Assembly (NCBI GenBank): GCA_005777185.1
Contig: SXNL01000242.1
Span: 39,519 to 103,518, forward strand
Length of the DNA: 64,000 nt
Source of the DNA: Myxococcales bacterium
GTDB taxonomy: Bacteria; Myxococcota_A; Polyangia; Polyangiales; Polyangiaceae
Direction of reading: 5' to 3'
Shown: piece after piece, positions 55,235 to 64,000 of the stretch
Layout of the letters: each line of letters begins with the position of its first letter
Numbering within the stretch: the stretch's first letter is position 1
The notes under the pieces: generated by a model
What the model was told of the DNA's origin: nothing
The model's database searches: none
Seen by the model: only the letters and a program-made list of their open reading frames with translations
Program-made: the position numbers and the translations under genes

Positions 55235-56413
55235 GTGAAGATGGGCGCCCGACTCCTCTTGTTCACCGTCGTCGTCGGCGCAACCGCGTGTCGTGGGCGC
55301 GCCATCGAGGTACCCCGCGAGCCAGCCGTCCTCGCGGGGCCGATCGTCGAGGTCGTCGAGACCGCCCCCGTCGAGACCTCGCTCGATCACGCCGACATCC
55401 CGGACGCCCATGACGTCTGGCTCTCCATGATCGATCGGGCTCGGGTCTCTCTCGCCTTCGCCGAGTTCTATGCCTCGGACGTCCCCGACAGCCGGCTCTC
55501 ACGTGTGATCGAGCGCATCGAGGCGGCCGCCGATCGGGGCGTCGCGGTGCGTTTCCTCGTCGACCGGAGCTTCCTGTCCAAGTACCCCGACACTTTGGCG
55601 CGCTTCGGTCGCGCGCGAGGGATCGAGGTCAGGGTCCTCGACCTCGATCGCGAGACCGGTGGGATCCTGCACGCCAAGTACTTCGTGGTCGACGGGCGAG
55701 AGGCGTTCGTCGGCAGCCAGAACTTCGACTGGCGTGCCCTCGAGCACATCCAGGAGATCGGCCTCGCGCTACGGGAGCCCCAGGTCGTCGGTGCGCTCTC
55801 GCGTCTCTTCGACGCGGACTGGAAGGTCGCCGGAGGTGAACCGCGCGCGCGTGGTCCGCAGGCGGGGCCCTGGCGATCGCAGGACGGTGCCCTGGAGCTC
55901 GCGGCGAGCCCGCGAGGCCTCCTCCCGGACGAGGACGCCTGGGATCTCCCGCGGCTCGTCGCCCGGATCGACCGGGCGCGCGCGTCGATCCTCGTCCAGG
56001 TGCTCACCTACAAGGCACGGACGCGCGACGGCACGTCGTTCACCGTCCTCGACGACGCGCTCCGCCGCGCTGCCGCGCGCGGGGTCTCGGTGCGCCTCAT
56101 GGTCTCCGCGTGGGGCGCCAAGGATGACACCCTCCGCGCCCTGGCCACGGTGCGGAACGTCACCGTCTCCATCCTCACCATCCCCCGCTGGTCCGGAGGG
56201 GACATCCCCTACGCGCGCGTGGCGCACGCGAAGTACATGGTCGTCGATGCGGAGGATGCGTGGGTGGGCACGAGCAACTGGGAGGGTGACTACTTCCTCT
56301 CGAGCCGCAACGTCAGCGTCTTCGTGCGGCAGCCGGACGTGTGCGCGAGGCTCGCGCGGGTCTTCGAGGACGGCTGGCGAACCTACGGGCGTCCGCTGCA
56401 GGGCGCGCCATGA
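55235..56413 (+). CDS. Phospholipase-D-like lipoprotein, second copy
   Basis: 392 residues; lipobox TAC. Two HKD half-sites: ILHAKYFVVDGREAFVGSQNFDWRALEHIQEIG and VAHAKYMVVDAEDAWVGTSNWEGDYFLSSRNVSV. It is distinct in sequence from the 53180 gene (shared fold only). Its stop overlaps the CDF exporter start (ATGA). Confidence 0.85.
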   Translation: MKMGARLLLFTVVVGATACRGRAIEVPREPAVLAGPIVEVVETAPVETSLDHADIPDAHDVWLSMIDRARVSLAFAEFYASDVPDSRLSRVIERIEAAADRGVAVRFLVDRSFLSKYPDTLARFGRARGIEVRVLDLDRETGGILHAKYFVVDGREAFVGSQNFDWRALEHIQEIGLALREPQVVGALSRLFDADWKVAGGEPRARGPQAGPWRSQDGALELAASPRGLLPDEDAWDLPRLVARIDRARASILVQVLTYKARTRDGTSFTVLDDALRRAAARGVSVRLMVSAWGAKDDTLRALATVRNVTVSILTIPRWSGGDIPYARVAHAKYMVVDAEDAWVGTSNWEGDYFLSSRNVSVFVRQPDVCARLARVFEDGWRTYGRPLQGAP

Positions 56414-57306
56414 GCAGCGGCGGCGGCTCGCCGACCCGTTGGGTCGTCGTCGTCTTCTCGCTGAACCTTGGCCTGGTCCTCGCGCACGTCGCCGTCTTCT
56501 GGCTGACGCGGAGCCAGCTCGTGCTCGCGCAGGGGGCGGACTCGCTCATGGATGTCGCGGTCAACGCCGTGCTCGCGGTCTCCGCGTGGGTCGGGGCCAA
56601 GCCGAAGGACGAGGGCCACCCCTTCGGGCACGGACGGGCGGAGCCCATCGGCGCCCTGGTGGCCTCCGTGCTCGCGTTCGTGCTCGCCTTCGAGGTCGGG
56701 AGATCCGCCGTTGCCGCCGCCTTCGCCCACGTCGAGCCGGACATGGACGCGTCGACGCTGGGCGTCCTCGGCGCGAAGCTCGTGATCAAGGCGGGGTTGC
56801 TCGCGGCGCTGTCGAGGCGCGCGCGCCGCGAGCGCGGCCCCGCGATGCAGGCGGTCGTCACGGATACGCGCAACGATCTCGTGGCCACGTCCACGTCGCT
56901 CCTCGGGTGGGCTACGGTTCGGGCGGGCTTCCCGCTCGCCGACGCCCTCCTCGCGCTCCCCGTGTCCTTGTATATTGCATACAATGGCGCGGGGCTCCTT
57001 CGCGAGAACCTCCGCTACCTCATGGGCGAGGCACCCGCCCCGGAGGTCCTCGCCTCCCTGCGGCGGGCCGCAGAGGCCGTCCCCGGGGTCTCGGCCGTGG
57101 GAGAGATCCTCGCGCACCACGTCGGCAGTCAGCTCCACGTGGAGATCACAATCGTGATCGGGCCGGCGCTGAGCGCCGTGGAGGGGCACGACATCGGCGT
57201 CCGCGTGCAGCAGGCCATCGAGGCGGTGGACGTGGTCGCGCGCACCTTCGTGCACGTCGAACCCGCGGCGGATGCCGATCTGGGCCCTCAGCCCCCGCGA
57301 GCTTGA
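56410..57306 (+). CDS. Cation diffusion facilitator (CDF) metal exporter
   Basis: 298 residues with four to six hydrophobic helices and a cytoplasmic C-terminal domain. Metal-site features: GADSLMDVAVN (Asp pair in helix II), EGHPFGHGRAEPIGAL and VVTDTRNDLVAT (D-x3-D in helix V). It exports Zn2+, Fe2+ or another divalent metal by H+ exchange. Motif core copy 6 (56969-56979) lies within it. Confidence 0.88.
   Translation: MSSGGGSPTRWVVVVFSLNLGLVLAHVAVFWLTRSQLVLAQGADSLMDVAVNAVLAVSAWVGAKPKDEGHPFGHGRAEPIGALVASVLAFVLAFEVGRSAVAAAFAHVEPDMDASTLGVLGAKLVIKAGLLAALSRRARRERGPAMQAVVTDTRNDLVATSTSLLGWATVRAGFPLADALLALPVSLYIAYNGAGLLRENLRYLMGEAPAPEVLASLRRAAEAVPGVSAVGEILAHHVGSQLHVEITIVIGPALSAVEGHDIGVRVQQAIEAVDVVARTFVHVEPAADADLGPQPPRA
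56969..56979 (+). repeat. Dispersed motif, core-only copy, inside a longer palindrome
   Basis: TGTATATTGCA is flanked so that TTGTAT and ATACAA form 6-bp arms (56968-56984). Confidence 0.35.
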
Positions 57307-57321
57307 CCTCGAGGGGGCGTC

Positions 57322-57510
57322 TCGGCCCAGCGGGGGGGCTTCGGGCAGCCGATCCTGACGGGCATCCGGCTGGACGACTTCTCACTGGTGCTCGAGGGCG
57401 CGCTCCCGGCGGCCGCGCTCGCGCTCCTGGTGCAGGCGCTCTTCGACGGGATCGAGCGCCTCGTCGTCCCCGGGGGCCTCCGCCTCGAGGGGGGCGATGA
57501 TCCGCGCGAG
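57322..57510 (+). pseudogene. Remnant of an osmoprotectant ABC permease (OpuBB/YehY-like) C-terminus
   Basis: Directly after the CDF stop, in the same frame, the translation [50 protein letters not shown] resembles the last transmembrane segments of glycine-betaine/choline ABC permeases. There is no start codon or upstream permease body; the frame runs on through the tRNA gene. It is a decayed fragment, with family assignment by motif only. Confidence 0.6.
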
Positions 57511-57614
57511 GTGCCCCGCCCGAGCGCGCACGCGGCGCCGCGGAGGTTTCGGTCGAGCTCCGGTCGCCGCCGAGACTCACGCACGGAACCGGCCGAAATT
57601 ACAGGGGAAGACAG

Positions 57615-57687
57615 GGTGACCGACGGGTTTCGAACCCGCGACAGCCGAAACCACAATCCGGCGCTCTACCAACTGAGCTACGGCCAC
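57615..57687 (-). tRNA. tRNA-His(GTG)
   Basis: Minus-strand cloverleaf of 73 nt: acceptor GTGGCCG/CGGTCAC, D arm GCTC...GAGC, anticodon stem CCGGA/TTCGG around TTGTGGT (anticodon GTG), T arm GCGGG TTCGAAC CCGTC. Discriminator C73 and an encoded G immediately 5' (57688) fit the G-1:C73 identity of tRNA-His. CCA is not encoded. Confidence 0.95.
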
Positions 57688-57766
57688 CACGCGCGCGAGC
57701 GCGCCTCGTGTCGATACCGCGCTCGCCCGGCGTGCGCAAGCGTCATCATCGTCGCCGCGGGTTCCG

Positions 57767-58837
57767 TCAGGCGACCGCCCACGCTCGCCCGGCGACCTTC
57801 GCGGCGCTCGCCACTTCGGGGTGGTCGACGTCACGTCCGATGTCGGCGGCGTCGCCGAGCATCCCCGCGATGGCGCTCGTGAGCCCGGCCTCCAGGGCGA
57901 CGAGGTCGTAGCCGCCTTCGAGCACGAGGGCCATCCGGCCTCGGGCCGACGCGTCCGCCACGCGAGCGAGCTCGCGCGCCATCCACCCGAACGCGTCCGG
58001 TCCGAGCGCCATCTCGGCGAGCGGATCGCGCGCCGACGCGTCGAAGCCAGCACTGACGAGGACCAGATCCGGCGCGAAACCCTCGAGGACCGGCAGGATC
58101 ACGCGCTCGAAGGCGCCCCTGTAGATCGCGTCCCCCCCGCCCGCGCCGAGCGGCACGTTGACGGTGTAACCCCGGCCGTCGGCGTCCCCCGTCTCCTCGA
58201 CGGCGCCGGTGCCGGGGTAGAACGGGTATTGATGTGTCGACACGTAGAGGACGCTCGGCTCGGTGAGGAAGATCTCCTGCGTGCCGTTACCGTGGTGGAC
58301 GTCCCAGTCGACGATCGCCACGCGTTCGAAGCCTGAGGCGCGGGCATGCGCCGCGGCGATGGCGATGCTGTTCAGCAGGCAGAAGCCCATCGCCTGGGCG
58401 GCACGGGCGTGGTGGCCGGGTGGTCGGAGCAGCGCCACCCCCTTCGCGAGGGGGCCCGCCGCCAGCGCGTCGACCATTGCGATGAGGGTGCCGGCGGCGC
58501 GGACGGCGGCTGCGACGGAGTCCGCGCCCACGTACGTGTCCGGATCGATGTAGCCGACCTGTCCGGCGAGGCTGCCGAGCCGATCGAGGAACCGCGGATC
58601 ATGCACTCGCCCGAGCTCCTCGCGCGTGGCGTCGCGGGCAGGTACTGGCTGCCAGCGCGCCGGCGCCCTCGCGACCGCGGCCCGCGCGGCCACGAGGCGC
58701 TCGGGGCGCTCGGGGTGATACGCGGGTGGCTCGTGCCGCGAGAACAAAGGATCGTCCACGAGCAGGCAGACCTGTTCGCCCGCTGCGGACGGGCCGTCGC
58801 CGTGGGGCGTCTCGTGGGCGCGGGGAGCGATGGCCAT
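57767..58837 (-). CDS. Histone deacetylase-family (class II / acetoin-utilisation-like) amidohydrolase
   Basis: 356 residues from ATG 58837. The family pattern is clear: [43 protein letters not shown] (zinc Asp/His), [15 protein letters not shown] (zinc Asp) and LEGGYD. It would remove acetyl groups from Lys or polyamines. The upstream in-frame extension is Arg/Pro-rich and rejected. Confidence 0.92.
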   Translation of the reverse strand: MAIAPRAHETPHGDGPSAAGEQVCLLVDDPLFSRHEPPAYHPERPERLVAARAAVARAPARWQPVPARDATREELGRVHDPRFLDRLGSLAGQVGYIDPDTYVGADSVAAAVRAAGTLIAMVDALAAGPLAKGVALLRPPGHHARAAQAMGFCLLNSIAIAAAHARASGFERVAIVDWDVHHGNGTQEIFLTEPSVLYVSTHQYPFYPGTGAVEETGDADGRGYTVNVPLGAGGGDAIYRGAFERVILPVLEGFAPDLVLVSAGFDASARDPLAEMALGPDAFGWMARELARVADASARGRMALVLEGGYDLVALEAGLTSAIAGMLGDAADIGRDVDHPEVASAAKVAGRAWAVA

Positions 58838-59013
58838 GCGGATTTTCTCGGGAGTTTTATCGCGCCTGCAGGGGAGGGGGGTTGCGGGCGCGAACGGGTG
58901 GATGGTAGCTTGCCCGTCGAGATTCCGCCGACACGCCAGCCACGCGCGCGCCCCCGTCCTTCCTGGGGGGCCGCGTGCCCGGCAGGCTAGCACGTCCGCG
59001 TCCCCGGGGAGCC

Positions 59014-60450
59014 ATGCGCCAGAAGATCATCGCCGTTCACGCCATCATCGTCCTCATCCTCGGTGTGCTGGCGTTCGTCATCGTCCGTCAGTCGCTGATC
59101 GCGGCGGCGACCAGCGCCCCACTCCTGTCGGAGCGCGCGAAGCGCGACGTGCAGGGCGCCTCCGCACGCCTGCAGGTCGACGCCCTCCGCATGGCCCAGT
59201 GGGCGGCCTCCCGGGCGACCGAGCCGGGGCCGAGGGACGCGGTGTCACGCGCGACGGATACGGCGCGCGGCGACGCGGCCATGGCCGCCTGTGACGCCAT
59301 CCTGGTCAGCGCGAAGAAGGAGTTCCCTTCGAGCCCGCCGACGCTCGTCATGATCGTCGACAAGGCGGGCAAGGTCACCGGCCGGAACGGCACGCCGCTC
59401 TCGCGCGGCGACGACTATGGCACCCCCTACCCGGGGCTCAAGGAGGCGCTCGCGAAGGGCCAATCCGGTGCGGACGTGTGGGTGAGCAAGGAGCGGAGCG
59501 ATCAGCTCCTCGCGGTCTACGCGCCCATCCGCGACGAACGGGGCCACGGTCTCGTGATCGGGATGCCGCTCAACGACGAGCTCGCGCAGGTCGCGGAGGC
59601 CACGACGGGCCGCGGCGTCGCCGTCATCGTGGCAGAGGGCGACGGCCTTCGCGCCGCAGCGGGATCGAGCTCGAGCGAGGAAGTGAAGGCCACGGTCGAG
59701 CGCAGCCAAGGCGATCTCAAGTCCGTCTTCAAGAGCGGCCAGGTCTTCACCGGGCCCGCCGGAGAAGTGTTCGTCGCCGCCGCTCCCCTTGACGGCCTCG
59801 GCGACGGCCACCACGCGGCGCTCGCGACGATCTCCCCCCGGACCCTGGTCCCCGGCGTGGAGACGATGGCGTTCCCCATCCTCGGCGTCACCGCTCTCGG
59901 TCTCATCCTCGTCGGATTCGCGGGGTGGTTCCTCGGGGGATACATCCTGGCGCCGATCACCGAGCTCGAGGAGGGTCTCTTGCTCGTCCTCAACGGCCAG
60001 ACGGACAAACGCTTCGAGCTCGACCACGCCGAGCTCGGCGGCCTCGCCTACCGCATCAACCAGCTCCTGAACCAGCTGATGGGGATCGAGGAGGACACCA
60101 CCGACGAGCAGGGCCGCTCCTCGATGGCGCCCACGGCCGCCGACTTCAAGGAGGCCATGGCCGTCGATCCTGGAAGCTCCCCCGACATCCCCGCCGACGC
60201 CCTCAGCGCCGCCTCCATAAGCGCGCTCGCCAGCGAGGCCGCCGACGCGTATTACGCGCGCATCTATGGCGAATACATCGCCGCCAAGAAGGTGCTCGGC
60301 GAGGGGACGGACCACATCACGGAGGCTGCCTTCGTCTCTCGCATCCAGGGGATGGAGCAAGACGCGGCGCAGAAGCAGGGGCGTCCGGTCCGCTACCAGG
60401 TGCGCTCGAGCTCCGAGGGCGTGACGCTCCTCGCCGTGCCGATCGCTTGA
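59014..60450 (+). CDS. Membrane sensor-like protein (MXAN_5187-type)
   Basis: 478 residues from ATG 59014. One membrane helix at about 5-25, a periplasmic cache-like domain (VMIVDKAGKVTGRNGTPL; DVWVSKERSDQLLAVYAPIRDERGHGLVIGMPL), a second helix at about 285-305, a HAMP-like linker, then a cytoplasmic helical region with YYARIYGEYIAAKKVLGEGTDHITEAAFVSRIQ, a pattern I associate with MXAN_5187-type proteins. There is no enzymatic output domain. It precedes the HEAT-repeat gene by 25 bp. Confidence 0.75.
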   Translation: MRQKIIAVHAIIVLILGVLAFVIVRQSLIAAATSAPLLSERAKRDVQGASARLQVDALRMAQWAASRATEPGPRDAVSRATDTARGDAAMAACDAILVSAKKEFPSSPPTLVMIVDKAGKVTGRNGTPLSRGDDYGTPYPGLKEALAKGQSGADVWVSKERSDQLLAVYAPIRDERGHGLVIGMPLNDELAQVAEATTGRGVAVIVAEGDGLRAAAGSSSSEEVKATVERSQGDLKSVFKSGQVFTGPAGEVFVAAAPLDGLGDGHHAALATISPRTLVPGVETMAFPILGVTALGLILVGFAGWFLGGYILAPITELEEGLLLVLNGQTDKRFELDHAELGGLAYRINQLLNQLMGIEEDTTDEQGRSSMAPTAADFKEAMAVDPGSSPDIPADALSAASISALASEAADAYYARIYGEYIAAKKVLGEGTDHITEAAFVSRIQGMEQDAAQKQGRPVRYQVRSSSEGVTLLAVPIA

Positions 60451-60475
60451 TGTTACGCTCGATCCGCCGCTGACG

Positions 60476-61231
60476 ATGGGCATCTTCGACCTCTTCAAGA
60501 CCAAGACCAAGGACAAGACCGGCGGGGACGGCAGGGCCAGGAGCGCCGCGGCGAAGTGGGCCGAGGCCGCCGGCAGCAAGCGCGCCCAGAACTACGATCG
60601 CCAGGAGGCCCTGCAAGAGCTCGCCGCCCTCGCGACGCCCGAGGCCGCGGAGGCGCTCCTGAAGCGTTTCACCTTCATGATCGACCCGTCGATCACCGAC
60701 CAGGAGGAGAAGGACCTCGCGTTCGAGGGCATCCTCAAGGTCGGTGGCGACGCCGTTCCAGTGATCCGGGCCTTCGCCGCCAAGGCCGAGAGCCTCGCTT
60801 GGCCCATGAAGCTCATGAAGGAGCTGCAGACCGAGGAGGAGCTCATCGACGAGCTCCTGGCCTGGCTCTCCCGGTGGGACACGGAGTACGCCAAGTTCAT
60901 CGATCCGAAGCTCCAGATCCTCGTCGCCCTCGAGGACTACCGGAGCCCCAAGATCCGTGAGGCGGTGGAGCCATTCCTGGAGGACGTGAACGACGACGCA
61001 CGCTTCGCCGCGGCGGCGACCGTGCTCGCGCAGGACGACCCCTCGAGCGTCCCCGCGCTCGTCGCCTTGCTCGCCGACGAGGAGAGCATCCGCATCAAGA
61101 ACAAGGTGTGCGACGGGCTCATCCTGCGCGGATGGCCCGTCGAGGAGGATCTTCGCGCCGACATGCGCAGGGCGCTCCCGCCCGCCTACTCCATCGACGG
61201 CGACGGCAAGCTCCTGAAGCGCGCTCCCTAG
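60476..61231 (+). CDS. HEAT-repeat-like protein
   Basis: 251 residues of helical hairpins (EALQELAALATPEAAEALLKRFTF; EKDLAFEGILKVGGDAVPVIRAFAA; DARFAAAATVLAQDDPSSVPALVALLADEES). A soluble scaffold, likely working with the upstream membrane protein. Confidence 0.8.
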   Translation: MGIFDLFKTKTKDKTGGDGRARSAAAKWAEAAGSKRAQNYDRQEALQELAALATPEAAEALLKRFTFMIDPSITDQEEKDLAFEGILKVGGDAVPVIRAFAAKAESLAWPMKLMKELQTEEELIDELLAWLSRWDTEYAKFIDPKLQILVALEDYRSPKIREAVEPFLEDVNDDARFAAAATVLAQDDPSSVPALVALLADEESIRIKNKVCDGLILRGWPVEEDLRADMRRALPPAYSIDGDGKLLKRAP

Positions 61232-61270
61232 CCCCGCCGCGGGATCGCCCGCGCAAGCTCGGGCAAGCTC

Positions 61271-61294
61271 GCTTCCGTCGCGTCGCGCGGAAGC
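61271..61294. terminator. Stem-loop between convergent genes
   Basis: GCTTCCG and CGGAAGC form a perfect 7-bp stem with a 10-base loop in the 150-bp convergent gap; there is no T-tract. It may end transcription from either side. Confidence 0.4.
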
Positions 61295-61381
61295 AGGCGC
61301 CGGACAGGTTGCATGGGGGAGCCCTCAGGCCCCTCGCCCAGGTCACAGCTCGGCGCCGCCCACGAAGGTCGGAGCGCGAGC

Positions 61382-62272
61382 TCAGTCGCTCGTCTTCGGC
61401 TGGCCGGGGAGCGAGATGCCCACGCCAAGCGTGATCATCTGGTTGAACTTGAAGGTCTGGTCCTCGCCGTCGACCTTGTTGTCCGGAGCCTTGGCGTTGT
61501 TGCCGCTGCCGCGCTGGTCGAAGCCAGGCCGGTTCCAGGAGAAAGGAAACGCGCGGTACTCGAGGCGGAAGGACAGAAGGTTCGAGGTGTAGAACGACAG
61601 GCCGAGGCCGAACGTGGGCGCCACCGCGGTGCGCGACTCGAGCGCAAACGACTTCGGATCGGTGCACGCCGGCTTGCCCTCGAAGCCGCAGCTCCCGCGC
61701 TCCTGCACACCGACCAGGATGAGGCCACCGTGGACGTAGAGATCGGTGTCCACGAAGAACTTCTGGAAGATTGCGAGCTTGCCCCGGAACGGCGCGAACT
61801 GAGCCTGCGGCGCGATGAAGTACGTCAGCTTCGCGGTCTGGTCCGCGAACGACGGGCCCTTCGCGAAGGACGCCGCGTCCGTGCCCGAGTGGTTCACGTT
61901 GGGAGCGGTACGCGAGTTGCGCGCCGCCGTGCTGTCGATCTGATCCGTCAGGTCCGTCGCGAGGGAGATGACCCCGTAGCCGCCCCAAACCCCGACGCCG
62001 AGGTAATCCGTGACGTTGTACTGGAGCGTCGCTCCCGGGATGATCGTGCGCCGGTACTCGTCGAGGAGCGTGAAGGAGACGCTCGGCTCGATGTCGATCC
62101 GGCCCTCGCGGTACAGGCGGAGCTTGCGAACGGCGGGCGCTCCAGCGAGCGGACCCGTGAGCTGGATCTCCTGCGCGTCGGCGCGTGGAGCGTACGAAGC
62201 CACGGCGACGAACGCGGCGGCGGCGGCGGAGAGGAGGAGGTGCTTTCTGGTCTTGTGCATGGCCATCCTCAC
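61382..62272 (-). CDS. Myxobacterial outer-membrane beta-barrel protein
   Basis: 296 residues; signal peptide (ASYAPRADA) and a barrel of alternating strands with YREGRIDIEPSVSFTLLDEYRRTIIPGATLQYNVTDYLGVGVWGGYG and a C-terminal aromatic-poor strand set. It matches the outer-membrane beta-barrel domain common in Myxococcota. It starts in a GTGA overlap with the upstream barrel gene. Confidence 0.78.
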   Translation of the reverse strand: MRMAMHKTRKHLLLSAAAAAFVAVASYAPRADAQEIQLTGPLAGAPAVRKLRLYREGRIDIEPSVSFTLLDEYRRTIIPGATLQYNVTDYLGVGVWGGYGVISLATDLTDQIDSTAARNSRTAPNVNHSGTDAASFAKGPSFADQTAKLTYFIAPQAQFAPFRGKLAIFQKFFVDTDLYVHGGLILVGVQERGSCGFEGKPACTDPKSFALESRTAVAPTFGLGLSFYTSNLLSFRLEYRAFPFSWNRPGFDQRGSGNNAKAPDNKVDGEDQTFKFNQMITLGVGISLPGQPKTSD

Positions 62273-63291
62273 TTCGGGAGCCGGTATTCCCAGCTGAATG
62301 GGAAGAAGATGGTGACCCCGAGCTGGGCCGCGACGTTGTTGGTGAGGCTGTTGCCGCCGTACCAGGTGCTCTGGTCCTGCTGCTCCTTCTGGGTGCGGCC
62401 GATCGACAGGCTCTCGAGCTGCTCGTTGTAGATGTAGTCGCGCAGCTCGAGGTCGGCCGCGAACCAGCGGTTGAAGAAGATCCGGAGGCCGAGGCCCGCG
62501 TTGAAGGCGATCTTCGGCTTGTAGGGGAAGTTACGGTTGTCCGGATCGATGACCGGGATGGGCCTGGTCGAGATGGCGCCGACACCACCCACGACGTAAG
62601 CGTCGTAGTGGAAGATGAAGTCGCCGAACCCCGCGAACTTGCCGTACATGGGCACGTACGTGAAGTTCAGGTTGGCTCCCCACTGGTACTCGTTGAGGGG
62701 CACCGCGACGCGCGTGGCGCGGCGGTTCTGGAAGTTGAAGTCGGAGTCGACGTTGAACCCGGAGTAGAGGTTGCCGTTGATGCCGACCGCGAGCACGTTG
62801 GTGATGTAGTAGTTGATCCCGAGCCCGGGGCCGTTGTGGCTGACGAACTGGTCGTTCAGCGAGAACGCCCAGTACGGCTGCACCTCGAACCGGTGGTAGC
62901 GGAGCGCGTAGATCTGCTGCACCGCGTAGATCTCGGCGTGTACCGTCTTCTTGGCGGCCGCCGCCACGTCCGCCGGCTTGGAGCAGACCGAGGGGTCGAT
63001 GTCGCAGATACCGCCCCCGCCGGCGCCAGGGTCCGCCGCGCCGGGCTGGCCGGGCTGGCTGTTCGGATCGTCGATCTCGATGTCGCCACCCGCCGCCGCG
63101 CCCGCCGCAGGAGTCGTGGCGGGCTTACCGCCCTTCTTTCCCTGGGCCATCGCCGACGACGGAGCCACGACGGCCACGAGGGCCACCGCAGCGGCACCCG
63201 CGAGGGCCGCACATGAGAGCCTGGAGAGCGACCTCGAGACCGTCCTGGAAGATTTCCGCTCGCCTCGACGAGGCTCGCTCGGAGAATTCAT
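62269..63291 (-). CDS. Myxobacterial outer-membrane beta-barrel protein, upstream partner
   Basis: 340 residues; long signal region, a Gly/Ala/Pro/Asp linker (about 50-95) with CDIDPSVC, then barrel strands (FEVQPYWAFSLNDQFVSHNGPGLGINYYITNVLAVGINGN). RBS AAGGGG lies 6 bp before the ATG. Paired with the following barrel; such pairs occur in myxobacterial envelope machines, including gliding motors, but that link is speculative. Confidence 0.75.
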   Translation of the reverse strand: MNSPSEPRRGERKSSRTVSRSLSRLSCAALAGAAAVALVAVVAPSSAMAQGKKGGKPATTPAAGAAAGGDIEIDDPNSQPGQPGAADPGAGGGGICDIDPSVCSKPADVAAAAKKTVHAEIYAVQQIYALRYHRFEVQPYWAFSLNDQFVSHNGPGLGINYYITNVLAVGINGNLYSGFNVDSDFNFQNRRATRVAVPLNEYQWGANLNFTYVPMYGKFAGFGDFIFHYDAYVVGGVGAISTRPIPVIDPDNRNFPYKPKIAFNAGLGLRIFFNRWFAADLELRDYIYNEQLESLSIGRTQKEQQDQSTWYGGNSLTNNVAAQLGVTIFFPFSWEYRLPK

Positions 63292-63418
63292 CGCAACCCC
63301 TTACGCAGCGCTAACGAATGGAAACGAATCTGGGTACAGCGGAGCGGTCGCGGCAGTACTACACCGAGAGGCGCGCGAGAACTTAACACGCGATTTACGC
63401 GGGAAGCAACGAAAAGCT

Positions 63419-64000
63419 TCAAGCGGCCCGGGCCTCGTCGTCGCCCTGTCCGAAGAGGGCGATGGCGAACTCCTCGGCCGAGAACTCCCGCAGATCCTCG
63501 GCTCGCTCGCCGAGGCCCACGTAGCGAACGGGCACCTTCAGCTCGTCGGCGATGGCGAGCACGACGCCACCCTTCGCGGTGCCGTCGAGCTTCGTGAGGA
63601 TGATTCCGGTGAGGTCGACCGTGTCCTTGAACATCTGCGCCTGCACCAGGGCGTTCTGGCCGGTCGTTGCGTCGAGCACCAGCAACGTCTCGTGCGGAGC
63701 GCCGTCGAGCGCCTTCGCGATGGTCTTCCGGACCTTGCGCAGCTCGTCCATCAGGGGTGCCTTCGTCTGGAGCCGACCGGCAGTGTCGACCAGTAGCACG
63801 TCCACCTTGCCCTCGATCGCCTTCTGGGTCGCCTCGAACGCGACCGCGCCGGGATCCGCGCCGTCCTTGCCCTTGACGACCGCGGCGCCGACGCGCTTCC
63901 CCCACACCTCGAGCTGCTGCACCGCGGCGGCGCGAAACGTGTCTCCCGCCGCGAACGAGACCGTCCGGCCCTCCGCGATGAAGCGAGTGGCGAGCTTCCC
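63419..64000 (-). CDS. ftsY: Signal recognition particle receptor FtsY, N-terminus outside window
   Basis: About 194 residues of the GTPase domain reading from the right edge: [55 protein letters not shown] and [30 protein letters not shown] are FtsY motifs. It docks SRP-ribosome complexes at the membrane. The gene continues beyond base 64000. Confidence 0.96.
   Translation of the reverse strand, partial: GKLATRFIAEGRTVSFAAGDTFRAAAVQQLEVWGKRVGAAVVKGKDGADPGAVAFEATQKAIEGKVDVLLVDTAGRLQTKAPLMDELRKVRKTIAKALDGAPHETLLVLDATTGQNALVQAQMFKDTVDLTGIILTKLDGTAKGGVVLAIADELKVPVRYVGLGERAEDLREFSAEEFAIALFGQGDDEARAA

Noticed and set aside
57577..58053. Reading frames running through tRNA-His
   Set aside because: The translated tRNA gives the familiar [20 protein letters not shown] artefact.

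Overview
The window reads as chromosomal DNA of a very GC-rich Myxococcota bacterium, most likely order Polyangiales. Evidence: strongly G/C-ending codons, GTG starts, many Cys-rich and D/G-rich lipoproteins, several eukaryote-like Ser/Thr kinases plus a PP2C phosphatase, paired myxobacterial-type outer-membrane barrels, an MglA-type GTPase and MopE-like metal-binding repeats. No prophage, IS element, CRISPR array or rRNA was found. One tRNA (His) and one decayed gene fragment are present. Genes are densely packed, with stop/start overlaps in cotranscribed pairs and several convergent genes that overlap at their 3' ends.

Layout. 1-9.9 kb: C-terminal part of a methylmalonyl-CoA mutase, a MopE-like lipoprotein, an acyl-CoA thioesterase, a trypsin-like lipoprotein that has lost its catalytic Ser, an ECF sigma factor coupled to an NrsF-like anti-sigma factor, a Ser/Thr kinase and a UshA-like tetrahaem cytochrome. 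9.9-19.7 kb: MATE exporter, a DUF362 protein with a polyferredoxin membrane protein, the tightly overlapped late-haem cluster hemE-hemH-hemG, and a PRPP-synthetase-like gene. 19.7-30.8 kb: a second B12-dependent mutase with isobutyryl-CoA mutase signature residues, PP2C-DedA, frr, three secreted or lipoprotein genes, a ZnuB-like permease and an SDR-like protein. 30.8-43 kb: a reductase of the geranylgeranyl-reductase family, a fused uracil-5-methyltransferase/pseudouridine synthase, a small kinase-fold enzyme, a peroxiredoxin with a Lys/Ala tail, an MglA-like GTPase coupled to a PocR histidine kinase and to thiL, and a VWA lipoprotein. 43-64 kb: esterases, a kinase with a cyclic-nucleotide-binding domain, a GT-C-like membrane enzyme, a cystathionine gamma-synthase-like enzyme, two phospholipase-D-like lipoproteins, a CDF metal exporter, a permease remnant beside tRNA-His, a class II histone deacetylase homologue, two outer-membrane barrels and the 3' part of ftsY.

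Most notable signal. A short AT-rich quasi-palindrome with core TGYA-N3-TRCA, extended in five copies to TGYANNNTRCACRTAT, recurs inside unrelated genes in different reading frames. All five extended copies point the same way along the chromosome, whichever strand the host gene is on. It behaves like a dispersed DNA-level binding or architectural motif, not like coding constraint or a promoter. I found it by eye; only a genome-wide count can settle it.
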